Below are positions 27,239 to 38,565 of a stretch of DNA of 64,000 nucleotides, piece after piece (position 1 is the first letter of the stretch; each line of letters starts with the position of its first letter). The DNA lies in contig JAXMDM010000002.1 in NCBI GenBank assembly GCA_046348835.1, forward strand, positions 1,116,001-1,180,000. The letters run 5' to 3'. Position numbers and translations under genes: made by a program. The DNA is from Defluviicoccus sp046348835 (lineage in GTDB: Bacteria; Pseudomonadota; Alphaproteobacteria; Rhodospirillales; Defluviicoccaceae). The notes under the pieces were generated by a model, which saw only the letters and a program-made list of their open reading frames with translations, was not told where the DNA came from and did no database searches.

Positions 27239-28533
27239 CCGGCGCCAAACCCAGCCTGCGGGAGCGGATCGAGGCCGAAGCGATGGCCAACGGACGGTCG
27301 CTAAAGGACCTGACCGTCCTAGGGGGCGTGAATGATCCGTATCGGCTCGACACGCCAGCGATGCATCGCACGTCGGAATGGCTGGTGGGACAAATGCAGC
27401 GGCTTCGCGTCCGCCTGCCGGTGCACCTGCGCGGGTTGCACTACGTCTTCGTGGCCGCAGCCGACGTGGTCCGGCCCGGGGGTAAGATCTACGTCAACGA
27501 CGATGCGAGTTGGACGTGGCTTTCGGACACGGCGGCCAAGGCGGCGCGATGGCTCGGCTACCTCGATTGGGATGACATCAAGGACGAGCGGAACGCGGCG
27601 CCGACTTTTCATTTTGCGCACAGGCCGGAAGCTCCAACCGCTGGGGTTTCGTTCGACTTCGATGTTGTGCTGCCCGACGACATCGAACCGAGGGTGTGGG
27701 TCAGGCCATTCCAGGCACGGCAGCGGTACCAACTTTTCCTTGTTGGCGAGAAATCCAGCCTTGAACCCGTGCTCGGGCCGATCGCCCGTAGACATGGCGC
27801 GTCGCTGGCGCTGCCGACCGGCGAACCCTCCGCAACCATGGTCCACGCTATCGCGGTGCACGCGCTCGAAGACGGAAGGCCGGCGGTGGTCTTCTACTTC
27901 AGCGACGCTGATCCGAGCGGGTATCAGATGCCGGTCAGCGTCGCTCGCAAGTTGCAAGCGTTCCGAGATCTGCAGTTCCCCACCCTCGACGTTCAGGTGC
28001 AGTCCGTAGCGCTTACCCCTGATCAAGTGGCGCTCTATGCCTTGCCAAGTACTCCGCTGAAAGAAACGGAGCGGAGGGCGGACAGATGGAAGGCGGCATT
28101 CGGCACCGAGCAAACCGAAATCGATGCGCTGGCTGCGCTGCGGCCGGATTTGTTAAGCGAACTCACCGAGGACGCGATCGCGCCTTTTTATGACAAGACG
28201 TTAGAGGCGAGATGCCGTCAGGCTCGGGATGACTACCAGGAGTTGGCGGAGGCGGCGTTCGATGCGATCACCGATCGCGACGCAATCGATGATCTGAGGC
28301 TTCGGGCCGAAGCGCTGCGTGCGGATATTCAGGCGCGCGTCAACGACCTGCGGGAGGAAATGCAAGCTGAGATCGGCTTCGAGCTACTTGGCTTGCCAAG
28401 ACCTCGGGTGCCAGAGGCAGAGGCCAGCGGCGAGCCAACCACAACACCGGTGTTCTCGACCGCGTGGGATTGGGGCGACGCCACCCGCCGATTGAAGGGA
28501 CGCAAGTCGTACCTCGGGGACGACGACCGATGA
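27235..28533 (+). CDS. Spo11/Topo VI-A-like TOPRIM protein (Mini-A-like)
   Basis: A 432-residue protein resembling the A subunit of type IIB topoisomerases, the fold shared with Spo11. A winged-helix region has RLPVHLRGLHYVF, with Y70 where the nucleophilic tyrosine would sit, then YVNDDASWTWLSD and LDWDDIKDERN. The TOPRIM part has E172 (FLVGEKSSLEPVL) and D224/D226 (YFSDADPSGYQMPVS), the acidic metal-binding set. The C-terminal 150 residues are helical, with a coiled coil around 340-385. No B-type ATPase gene is present, matching 'Mini-A' proteins I recall from mobile elements. It is coupled to the primase-helicase by an ATGA overlap, so a role in element replication is likely. Confidence 0.75.
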   Translation: MTGAKPSLRERIEAEAMANGRSLKDLTVLGGVNDPYRLDTPAMHRTSEWLVGQMQRLRVRLPVHLRGLHYVFVAAADVVRPGGKIYVNDDASWTWLSDTAAKAARWLGYLDWDDIKDERNAAPTFHFAHRPEAPTAGVSFDFDVVLPDDIEPRVWVRPFQARQRYQLFLVGEKSSLEPVLGPIARRHGASLALPTGEPSATMVHAIAVHALEDGRPAVVFYFSDADPSGYQMPVSVARKLQAFRDLQFPTLDVQVQSVALTPDQVALYALPSTPLKETERRADRWKAAFGTEQTEIDALAALRPDLLSELTEDAIAPFYDKTLEARCRQARDDYQELAEAAFDAITDRDAIDDLRLRAEALRADIQARVNDLREEMQAEIGFELLGLPRPRVPEAEASGEPTTTPVFSTAWDWGDATRRLKGRKSYLGDDDR

Positions 28534-30410
28534 GCGCTGGCCTTGCCCTCCACATGGGTGAGATCGCGCAGCGACTACTTGGCGAGCCGAACCGCGCGCT
28601 GTCAACGAGGACGCAGCTTCGCTTCGGTACGCACGGCTCGCTCGCCGTCGAGATCGGCGGCGACGAGGCCGGAACCTGGTACGATCACGAGAACAAAACC
28701 GGCGGCGGTGTCATTGATTTCGTCAAGCGGCACATCAACGGCTGCGGCTCACCGATCGACTGGCTAAAGCGCGAGGGCTTCATTGCCGACGCGGGCACGG
28801 AGAAGCCGCGGCGGAAGATCGCCGGCGCATACGACTACCGCGATGAGCTGGGGAACATGCTGTTCCAGGTCGTCCGATTCGATCCGAAGGACTTCCGCCA
28901 GCGACGGCCGGATGGTGACGGCGGCTGGGATTGGCACGTCAAGGGGGTGCGGCAAGTCCCATACCGGATCGAGGATCTCCTGGCGCAGCCAGACGAACCA
29001 ATCCTTGTCGTCGAGGGCGAAAAAGACGCGGATCGGCTGGCCAGCCTTGGTTTCATCGCGACCTGCAACGCCGGCGGCGCCGGCAAGTGGCCAAGTGAGC
29101 TAAACCGCCATTTCGCCGGCCGGCGCGTCGTCATCATTCCGGATAAGGACGACGCTGGCATCAAGCATGCCGCTGCCGTCGAGGCTGCGCTCAAGGGTAT
29201 CGCGGCCGAAGTCTGCATATGCCCGCTTCCAGGCGCCAACAAGAAAGGCTTCGACACCAGCGACTGGCTCGACGCTGGCGGCACCGCAGCAGAGCTGCGG
29301 AAGATGTGCGAGGAACCCAAGAAACAACACCGCTTTACGCTCGTCCCGTTCAGCCAGATCCGCATGCAGCGAAGGCGGTTGTTCGTTGTTTCCGGAATTC
29401 TGCCATCTGAGGGTGTCGCCGTCATCTGGGGCCCGCCAAAGTACGGCAAGACCTTCTGGATCTTCGATTTGGCAATGCACGTGGCGCTCGGCTGGTCGTA
29501 TCGCGGCCGACGCGTCGCACAGGGCATCGTCGTTTATGTTGCCTGCGAGGGCGCCATCGGACTTGAAGCACGGTCTGAGGCATGGCGCCGCGAGTTCCTT
29601 GGCGACAACGCGGAAGACGTCCCCTTCTATCTCGTGACAACCCGACTAGACCTTGCCAAAGACGCCACCGCACTTATTGCCGACATTCGCAGCCAGTTGC
29701 CGCAGAATACCGATGTTGGGTTGATCGTCATCGATACACTCAATCGAAGCCTCGGTGGCTCCGAGAACGACGACGAGGACATGGCCGCTTATGTGGCGGC
29801 GGCAGACATGATTCGCGAATCCTTCACGGCGCTGGTCGCGATCGTTCATCACTGCGGCGTCGCCGGGACCAGGCCTCGGGGACACACATCCCTGACTGGT
29901 GCGGCCGACGCACAGATTGCCGTTAGGCGCGACGATGCCGGAAACGTCATTGCTCAAGTCGAATACCTGAAGGACGGCGCAGACGGACCAGACGGCGCAA
30001 TCATCACAAGCCGACTCCGCCGGGTTGATCTTGGCACCGACGAGGACGGCGAGGCGATCTCAAGCTGCGTCGTCACCGAAGCAGACGGAGCGGCGGCGAA
30101 GACGAGCGGCGGCAAGAAACTCACGGCCGATGAGCGAGGCTGGCTCAACGACCTCACCAATATGTTTGCCACGCCCGGATATGCCAAGGAAGTTGTACCA
30201 ATGCAGGGCATGCCGCCAGTGATTGGTGCAACGCGAGATGCAACGAGGAATTTTTTCATCACCGTAGGACGCGTCGGCGTTGCACTCGACGTTGCACTGA
30301 CTGCAACGGAACGCTCGAAGATGAGCCGATACCTTAACAAATTGAAAGATAAGGGCAAAATCGGGATTTATGGCAACTGGATCTGGCTCACGGAAGCGAG
30401 CGTTGCATGA
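28530..30410 (+). CDS. Primase-helicase (TOPRIM plus RepA-like AAA ATPase)
   Basis: A 626-residue replication protein from the ATG at 28530, which overlaps the previous stop. An N-terminal region (TWYDHENKTGGGVIDFV) resembles the zinc-free front of island primases. TOPRIM motifs follow: ILVVEGEKDADRLASLG and VVIIPDKDDAG. The C-terminal half is a RecA-like/RepA ATPase with Walker A GPPKYGKTFW, Walker B VGLIVIDTLNRSLGG and IVHHCGV. Such fused primase-helicases replicate satellites and plasmids. The last 60 codons carry a dense array of TGCAACG/CGTTGCA motifs, a likely origin. Confidence 0.9.
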   Translation: MSAGLALHMGEIAQRLLGEPNRALSTRTQLRFGTHGSLAVEIGGDEAGTWYDHENKTGGGVIDFVKRHINGCGSPIDWLKREGFIADAGTEKPRRKIAGAYDYRDELGNMLFQVVRFDPKDFRQRRPDGDGGWDWHVKGVRQVPYRIEDLLAQPDEPILVVEGEKDADRLASLGFIATCNAGGAGKWPSELNRHFAGRRVVIIPDKDDAGIKHAAAVEAALKGIAAEVCICPLPGANKKGFDTSDWLDAGGTAAELRKMCEEPKKQHRFTLVPFSQIRMQRRRLFVVSGILPSEGVAVIWGPPKYGKTFWIFDLAMHVALGWSYRGRRVAQGIVVYVACEGAIGLEARSEAWRREFLGDNAEDVPFYLVTTRLDLAKDATALIADIRSQLPQNTDVGLIVIDTLNRSLGGSENDDEDMAAYVAAADMIRESFTALVAIVHHCGVAGTRPRGHTSLTGAADAQIAVRRDDAGNVIAQVEYLKDGADGPDGAIITSRLRRVDLGTDEDGEAISSCVVTEADGAAAKTSGGKKLTADERGWLNDLTNMFATPGYAKEVVPMQGMPPVIGATRDATRNFFITVGRVGVALDVALTATERSKMSRYLNKLKDKGKIGIYGNWIWLTEASVA

Positions 30411-30495
30411 GCGTTGCACCTTGCGTTGCAGGCTCCGGACACCCCGCGCGTCGTGCGTTGCATCTCTCTCTCTATAAGAGATGCAACGTGCAACG
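30227..30495. repeat. Iteron-like array of TGCAACG / CGTTGCA (putative origin)
   Basis: Eleven copies of a 7-mer in either orientation lie within 270 bp: at 30227, 30239, 30278, 30290, 30302, 30401, 30412, 30424, 30456, 30482 and 30489. The first three intervals include a 12-bp spacing twice (30278-30290-30302) and 11-12 bp again at 30401-30412-30424, about one helical turn. The array straddles the 3' end of the primase-helicase gene and the following gap, the place where satellite origins occur. Confidence 0.75.
30456..30488. repeat. 12-bp inverted repeat within iteron array
   Basis: CGTTGCATCTCT and AGAGATGCAACG form a perfect 12-bp stem with a 9-base CT-rich loop. It follows the primase-helicase gene by 45 bp and could be an origin hairpin or a terminator; there is no clear T-tract. 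Confidence 0.65.
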
Positions 30496-30525
30496 CTCGG
30501 TCCTAGCCAAAAGGAGGTGTAACGC

Positions 30526-30942
30526 TTGCCGCCAGTCGATGCGACCAACCGAGTCGTTATAAGAAGAAGAGTGACCATGAAACCCACTGCCCCAATCCTC
30601 GCCCTCGCGTTCATCACCGCCCTGGCCAGTGCCGACGTCGCCATGGCTGGCGCGCCGGACTACCAGGGGGCCGAGAATGCGTTGCGCAAGGAAAAGAAGA
30701 TCGTCGACCTTGTTCATCAGAGCGCCATTGCAGAATGGCTAATCGGCGTCAAGGACGATGGGTCTAAGCGTTACGGATACGCTGAGTATGTATGTGGCAT
30801 TCTTCTAGAACATAATGCGATAGCCGACGGCCACATGGTCCGCATTGTTGACTACTTCAAATTTGTTAACACAAACGGCGACCATCGCGCAGCAAGCCTC
30901 GGCTCGGTGGTATGCTCGACAGGCGAGCACATGTTCCCATAA
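30526..30942 (+). CDS. Small exported island protein
   Basis: A 138-residue protein if read from TTG 30526, which lies 7 bp after a near-perfect AAGGAGGT, or 121 residues from ATG 30577, preceded only by AAGAAGAAG. Either way there is a signal peptide (APILALAFITALASADVAMA, cleaved before GAPDYQ). The mature protein of about 95 residues has a Cys pair and GYAEYVCGILLEHN and VDYFKFVNTNG segments. No family is recognised. It may be a periplasmic protein, such as a superinfection or host-surface factor; unproven. Confidence 0.65.
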   Translation: MPPVDATNRVVIRRRVTMKPTAPILALAFITALASADVAMAGAPDYQGAENALRKEKKIVDLVHQSAIAEWLIGVKDDGSKRYGYAEYVCGILLEHNAIADGHMVRIVDYFKFVNTNGDHRAASLGSVVCSTGEHMFP

Positions 30943-30995
30943 GGAACAAAGGATCGCTGTTCCCGGCAAAAGTAGTTCCTCCCTAAGAGGCAGAC

Positions 30996-31026
30996 GGGTC
31001 CTCCCTGGCGCCCGGAGCGATGCGGG
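30996..31026. promoter_or_regulatory. cos-like element A
   Basis: A 31-bp element starting GGGTCCTCCCTGGCGCC, ending GCGATGCGGG. It matches element B at 27 of 31 positions and lies 108 bp before the first terminase small subunit gene. Cos sites of lambda-type phages sit directly upstream of such genes, so packaging is the leading reading. Confidence 0.5.
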
Positions 31027-31134
31027 GCCGCTAGGCGCGCCGCATCACTAGCGTCAGCCCGGAATTTTGGGTTGCCGGCCAGCCAATGGTAAGCCACATT
31101 GTTAACTGTTGGTGGTCACGCTGAGAGTCCGGGA

Positions 31135-31680
31135 ATGGCGACAGCAAGACGGGGGATGAGCGAGCGGGGCTATGCGGTGCATGCCGGCATCTCGAGGCCG
31201 GCGGTTGCGGCAGCGAGAATGCTGGGCCGGCTCGTGCACTACGCCGACGGCTCGATCGATGCCGCCGCATCCGACAAGCGCCGTGCGGAGATGACCGACC
31301 CATCGAAGCAACGCGGCCGCCAGTCTATGAGACAGGTGCCCGAGGCGGCCGTTGCCGCAGTCAGCGAGACGTTGGCAGAGGCAGGGGACGGCATGAGCTA
31401 CTTGGAGGCGCGCACCGCCAACGAGGTGCTGAAGGTGGAGCAGCAGAAGATCCGGCTGCGGAAGCTGGAGGCGTCGCTAATCGACCGAAGGAAGGCGACC
31501 GCGTTGGTGTTAGCCCTCGCCCATCAGACGCGGGACTCGTGGCTTGGCTGGCCGGCGCGTGTGGCTGCCGAGATGGCGGCTGAACTTGGCGTCGACGCGC
31601 ACGCGCTGCAAAAGCTTCTCGAAACTCTGGTCCGCCAACACGTCACCGAGATGGGCGAGGTCAAAGTCGATTTGCGATGA
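31135..31680 (+). CDS. Terminase small subunit-like protein (Nu1 type), copy 1
   Basis: A 181-residue protein from ATG 31135; a longer frame to 31099 exists. An N-terminal HTH (SERGYAVHAGISRPAVAAA) is followed by the phage Nu1/TerS pattern: DAAASDKRRAEMTDPSKQRG, then SYLEARTANEVLKVEQQKIR, and a C-terminal helical part with RKATALVLALAHQTRDSWL and LGVDAHALQKLLETL. TerS recognises the packaging site and recruits the large terminase. No large subunit is near. In a satellite this protein would redirect helper packaging; in a decayed prophage it would be a relic. Confidence 0.75.
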   Translation: MATARRGMSERGYAVHAGISRPAVAAARMLGRLVHYADGSIDAAASDKRRAEMTDPSKQRGRQSMRQVPEAAVAAVSETLAEAGDGMSYLEARTANEVLKVEQQKIRLRKLEASLIDRRKATALVLALAHQTRDSWLGWPARVAAEMAAELGVDAHALQKLLETLVRQHVTEMGEVKVDLR

Positions 31681-31708
31681 CTGCCGGGAATGCCCCCGGC
31701 GCCGCCGC

Positions 31709-31739
31709 GGGTCCTTCCTGGCACTCGGGGCGATGCGGG
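31709..31739. promoter_or_regulatory. cos-like element B
   Basis: The second 31-bp copy, starting GGGTCCTTCCTGGCACTC and ending GCGATGCGGG, 28 bp after the first small-subunit gene and 55 bp before the second. The four differences from A are C/T or A/G transitions. Confidence 0.5.
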
Positions 31740-31794
31740 TAATCCACGCGCGGCGTTTTCCTCTGCGCAAAATTCAACAAGGGGGTTCCGTTAG

Positions 31795-32343
31795 TTGGAG
31801 ACGATAACGACAGCGGCGCTTGCGCAATTGCTCGGGATCAGCGACCGGGCGGTGCGCCAGCACGTGGCCGCCGGCACCCTCGTCCAGGTCGGCCGCGGGC
31901 GGTTTGACCGGGACGCCTCGATCGGAACGTATTGCGAACATTTGCGCGCCATGGCTGCGGGGCGCGGTGGCGCGGATGGGGTGAAGACGCTATCGGCGGA
32001 GCGTGCACGGTTGGCCAAGGAGCAAGCCGACCAATACGCCATCAAGAATGCTGCTCTCCGTGGCGAACTCGTATCGGCCGCCGATGTCGAGCGCAAATGG
32101 ACGGATGCCTGCCGCTGCATTCGGTCGGCGATGCTGGCGATTCCGAGCCGGGTTCGGCAGCAATTGCCGCACCTGACGCGGACGGACGCGGCCCTGATCG
32201 ACGACGAGATCCGACGTGCCCTCACCGAGTTGGCCAACGGAGAACAGGCACCGGCGGGAACACGGCCGCAGAGACCACCCAACCCCTACCCTGCGGAAAC
32301 GACGCCCCCGGCCTCGGGCCCGGCAATCGCCTCGGCGCGGTAA
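31795..32343 (+). CDS. Terminase small subunit-like protein (Nu1 type), copy 2
   Basis: A 182-residue protein starting at TTG 31795, with AAGGGGG about 10 bp upstream. The N-terminal HTH is ITTAALAQLLGISDRAVRQH, a Nu1-like winged helix, followed by LSAERARLAKEQADQYAIKN and then SAADVERKWTDACRCIRSAM and LAIPSRVRQQLPHL, which is the Nu1 linker and oligomerisation region. The C-terminal 35 residues are Pro-rich. It is clearly different in sequence from copy 1 yet has the same architecture, so the pair is not a recent duplication. Confidence 0.82.
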   Translation: METITTAALAQLLGISDRAVRQHVAAGTLVQVGRGRFDRDASIGTYCEHLRAMAAGRGGADGVKTLSAERARLAKEQADQYAIKNAALRGELVSAADVERKWTDACRCIRSAMLAIPSRVRQQLPHLTRTDAALIDDEIRRALTELANGEQAPAGTRPQRPPNPYPAETTPPASGPAIASAR

Positions 32344-32436
32344 TAGGGGCGAACAGGCCTGCGTTACCAGAAGCGCGCGTTGGGCGCGGGCAAGGTCAAT
32401 CGAAGGCTCATTGGCTCGCCTTGCCGCGGTCACGCC

Positions 32437-32492
32437 GCCGCCTCCGGCGGCTTGCTTCGACCGCGGCTTTCTCTTCTCGGGCCTCCGGCCCG
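32437..32492. repeat. Two GC-rich hairpins
   Basis: GCCGCC-TCC-GGCGGC (32437-32451) and CGGGCC-TCC-GGCCCG (32478-32492) are 6-bp stems with the same 3-base loop. They lie just downstream, on the minus strand, of a C-terminal gene fragment. Confidence 0.7.
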
Positions 32493-32505
32493 CTTGCCTG
32501 CTTGC

Positions 32506-32625
32506 TCACGGCCCCTGAACTCGGGCACAGCGGAACCCGAGGCTGTAGTCGCGGTTGCCCGGATCATCCGCGCCGCGGTACGCGGAGCGGCGAGAAGCGG
32601 TTCGCATTCTGCATCTGCCGGATAT
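32506..32625 (-). pseudogene. C-terminal fragment of an FGE-sulfatase/C-type-lectin-fold gene
   Basis: A 39-codon stretch bounded by stops translates to a tail including SRRSAYRGADDPGN, then RDYSLGFRCARVQG. This is the closing segment of formylglycine-generating-enzyme-like domains (R...R..P.NR...GFR). Upstream a TGA interrupts the frame and no further homology is visible. It is a relic of a gene that was probably several hundred codons long. Such domains occur in sulfatase-activating enzymes, EgtB-like enzymes and variable proteins of diversity-generating retroelements; the fragment is too short to tell which. Confidence 0.6.
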
Positions 32626-32911
32626 TCACTTCAGATTAAGGACGGGATGGGACGCGGAGCCGGTGCTGGGAACGTGCGTGGCCGTCATGCACTTCCCCCC
32701 GTCTCACTTTCGCTTCAAGACTACCGGACCTAGCGGGAAAGGCAACCAACGGCACCCGTCGATCGCTGCTGCGTCCGCGTGCCGCCCGCACCCTGTTTTT
32801 CGGGCGCAAGGCGACGTTCTTTTCCAGCAACCAGTGCTGATTGTAGGGATGGAAGTAGGCCCCTGACGGTTCACTGATGGCTTGCATTCGAGCCGCCACC
32901 GCGGCAAGGCC
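32626..32911. other. Gap between gene fragment and hsdR
   Basis: About 285 bp without a supported gene. Translations in all frames are short and lack motifs. It lies downstream of the restriction-modification operon and may contain its terminator, but I see no clear hairpin with T-tract. Confidence 0.5.
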
Positions 32912-36067
<3,156 letters not shown>

Positions 36068-36076
36068 GATGTCCCC

Positions 36077-36838
36077 CTATGCCGCTAGGTTCTCGTGAAC
36101 ATCCTCGCGGCGGCTCCAGGGAATCGACGTGATCTGGTAGCTTCTCAGCGCGTCCGTAACGGCAGTTGAGATGGTTCGCTCATTATCGTTCAAGAAAGCG
36201 TAGGCGACGGAATGTTCGGGTCTCACCTCGCGCGTATCGAGCCACGCCATAATTAGATTCTGCGCGGCGTGCCGGTTAGGATTGTTAATCGCTCGTATGA
36301 TGCGCTCCGGCTGTATGCGCGATTTCGGGATTACGAAATCGAACATGTGATCAAATCCGGTTTTGCCCGTAAATTTCACGCGCGGCGTATAACGTATCTC
36401 CGAAAGATCAAGCCAACTCTCGATATCTTCAAAGAACAGAGCCTCAACGGTCGGCGAGGCCAGATAAAACATATCGTGGACGGAAAGAATTGCCTGAATC
36501 AGATTGTGTTTGCGTAGCGCGAAATTATCTGTGCTCGCATGCACATATAATTCCTGACGGCTTTCCTCTATACCGAAGCCGTTGAGGACAGATTTGAGGA
36601 TGGCCTGGCGCTTTGGGCTGTCGAGCGAGAATCCGGAATGAGCAAGGTCTAAGAGCGTCTCACCGCCATCGGTAAGTACATAGCCGCCGTTCTGCGAACG
36701 CGCATATATTTGAATATAATCATTATGACGGTCGAGATAGGGGGTGGTGATTTCCGCCAAGTCGTTGATGCGACGGATGGCGGTTTTATCCTTGAGCCAT
36801 CGCCAGTAGCCCTCGACCAATGCCTCGATCTCGTTCAT
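36077..36838 (-). CDS. DUF1828/DUF1829 domain protein inside the hsd operon
   Basis: A 253-residue protein. The N-terminal DUF1828 part has ITTPYLDRHNDYIQIYARSQ and GYVLTDGGETLLDL; the DUF1829 part has RYTPRVKFTGKTGFDHMFDF and NPNRHAAQNLIMAWLDTRE. Function is not known; the N-terminal half includes an acidic/His pattern that could be structural. It overlaps the preceding DUF6978-like gene by 4 bp (ATGA). Located between hsdS and hsdR, it must be cotranscribed with the restriction system. It may be an accessory defence or toxin-antitoxin component, or a regulator. Confidence 0.8.
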   Translation of the reverse strand: MNEIEALVEGYWRWLKDKTAIRRINDLAEITTPYLDRHNDYIQIYARSQNGGYVLTDGGETLLDLAHSGFSLDSPKRQAILKSVLNGFGIEESRQELYVHASTDNFALRKHNLIQAILSVHDMFYLASPTVEALFFEDIESWLDLSEIRYTPRVKFTGKTGFDHMFDFVIPKSRIQPERIIRAINNPNRHAAQNLIMAWLDTREVRPEHSVAYAFLNDNERTISTAVTDALRSYQITSIPWSRREDVHENLAA

Positions 36839-37281
36839 GTGAACAGCCCCCGATCAAAGTGGGGTGGCTGCGTCACGTTGCAGTAGCGCATGAAATCCTG
36901 GAGAGAGCGGAAATGATCGTCAACAGAAGGGAATCGGTCTGCCGGGATCGGATATGCCCAGCGGTCGTTATAGCCCTCGCGGTAGAGATGCAGATGTGGG
37001 CAACCGATTTCTTCCCCGTCCGGGTTCCGGTGAGGGGAGCCGCCGAAGTCGAGCCGGGCAAGTATGATGGTGGTACGGCCTCGGCCCTGAAATATGCCTT
37101 TCTTCAGGTTAATCCGGCTGCGCGTGATGTCGAGATGGAAGCTCTCCGCTCCATCGGGTGACATCAGCGGAACGACCAGCCCGCCGCCAAGATCGGGAAG
37201 TTGCCGGCGCTCCTCATCGACCCGATGCTTCTCAACTGCGAGCAGTGCATCCGCTTCGGCTTGTGTCAGCCACGCGCTCAC
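36835..37281 (-). CDS. DUF6978-like protein inside the hsd operon
   Basis: A 148-residue protein beginning at GTG within the hsdS stop (GTGA). It has the pattern FHLDITRSRINLKKG, then ILARLDFGGSPHRNPDG, CPHLHLYREGYNDRWAYPI and FRSLQDFMRYCNV, which I associate with DUF6978 proteins. The conserved H-x-H-x-Y-R core suggests a possible metal or nucleic-acid site, but no activity is established to my knowledge. It is coupled to the DUF1828 gene by a 4-bp overlap, so the two likely act as a pair. Confidence 0.7.
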   Translation of the reverse strand: MSAWLTQAEADALLAVEKHRVDEERRQLPDLGGGLVVPLMSPDGAESFHLDITRSRINLKKGIFQGRGRTTIILARLDFGGSPHRNPDGEEIGCPHLHLYREGYNDRWAYPIPADRFPSVDDHFRSLQDFMRYCNVTQPPHFDRGLFT

Positions 37282-38565
37282 GCCACCGCCTCCACCGATT
37301 TTTCGGCGTCGCGCAGGCGGATTTCGCCGGACATCAGCTTAGGCAGAATAAGATCCCGCAAGGCGACAATAGTTTTCGACTGTTGCTCATTCTGCTCACG
37401 TCTGTCGGATAAAGGACTAACGACTGTTTCGAAAGCATCTTGCACATCTCGGATCGGAATAAGGATAGGCAAATCACCAAGGCGGACGCGGCTTAGTTCA
37501 GTCTGCCCCGTACTCCCTTCTCCCAACTCCTCGATCTCAGCTTCACGTCCGGTAAGGTTCAGGCCAAAGTAGTGGAGGCGAGCCTTTGCGGTGTCGGTGC
37601 GAACGATTGTAAGGTGGCTGTCTACAATCGTGGGCTCATCCAACGTCCAGACTTGCGCAGCCCGACCAAGCGTACCTACCCCAGTTGAATTAACCAGCAA
37701 ATCCCCAGGATGCAGCATCCTGCCATCGACTGAGCGCACCGATGTGTCATGACGACGAGCGAGCGATAACTTTATACGCCGATCTCGTACGCACTTTTGA
37801 TTAAGGACTCGAATACCTCCCTGATCGCAGTACTTGGGACCAATGCCGCGCCGAATCTCCGTCGTTACGTCACGTAGGCTCTTCACCTCCCAACCCACGG
37901 GTTTGTCGTCGCCGTCGAGGGCGTCGGGGAAGAGCGCCCAGAGATCGGGGGCGAGGTAGGGGGGGCGACCTTCAGCCTTGGCGCGGGTGGGGCCGAAATC
38001 CACGAACCAGTCCTTGAACAGCGCCCGCGCCATCGCCTCCAGCGTCGCATTCATCCGCCGGTTCAATTCGATCTTGTCGTCGAGTGCGCCGAGGATACTC
38101 AAAATCGCATCTTGGTCGTCCAGCCTTGGCAACCGGAAACGAAGTGTTCTTGCGGAACCAACGTTGAAGTGTTGCTGAACAGCTCCCACCAGATGCGTGT
38201 CAATATGATGAGATGCTATAGAGTTAATAACATAGCATAGGTATCTCGGTCGTATGGCGTTGCTGCACCGAATAATAATAAGGTCAGAACAGTTCGCTAC
38301 AGGGAGCCAATCTGGGATAACGGCGGACGCGCCGGGTTTTCCCGTCCGAACAATAACAACATCGCCCGGTGCAAGCGCAGACTTTGGAAGTCTAGCGTGG
38401 AAATTGGCAGAGATATATTTCAAGCCCTCCTTTGTGATGCGAAAAGGCTCAATACTCAACGACCTAAGAAATGGAATACCCTCATCACAATACTGCGCGG
38501 CCATCGGCCCGACGTGCCCAACTGTCACATCGTCGGCGATCTCTTCAAGAATGACGTCCCGCCAA

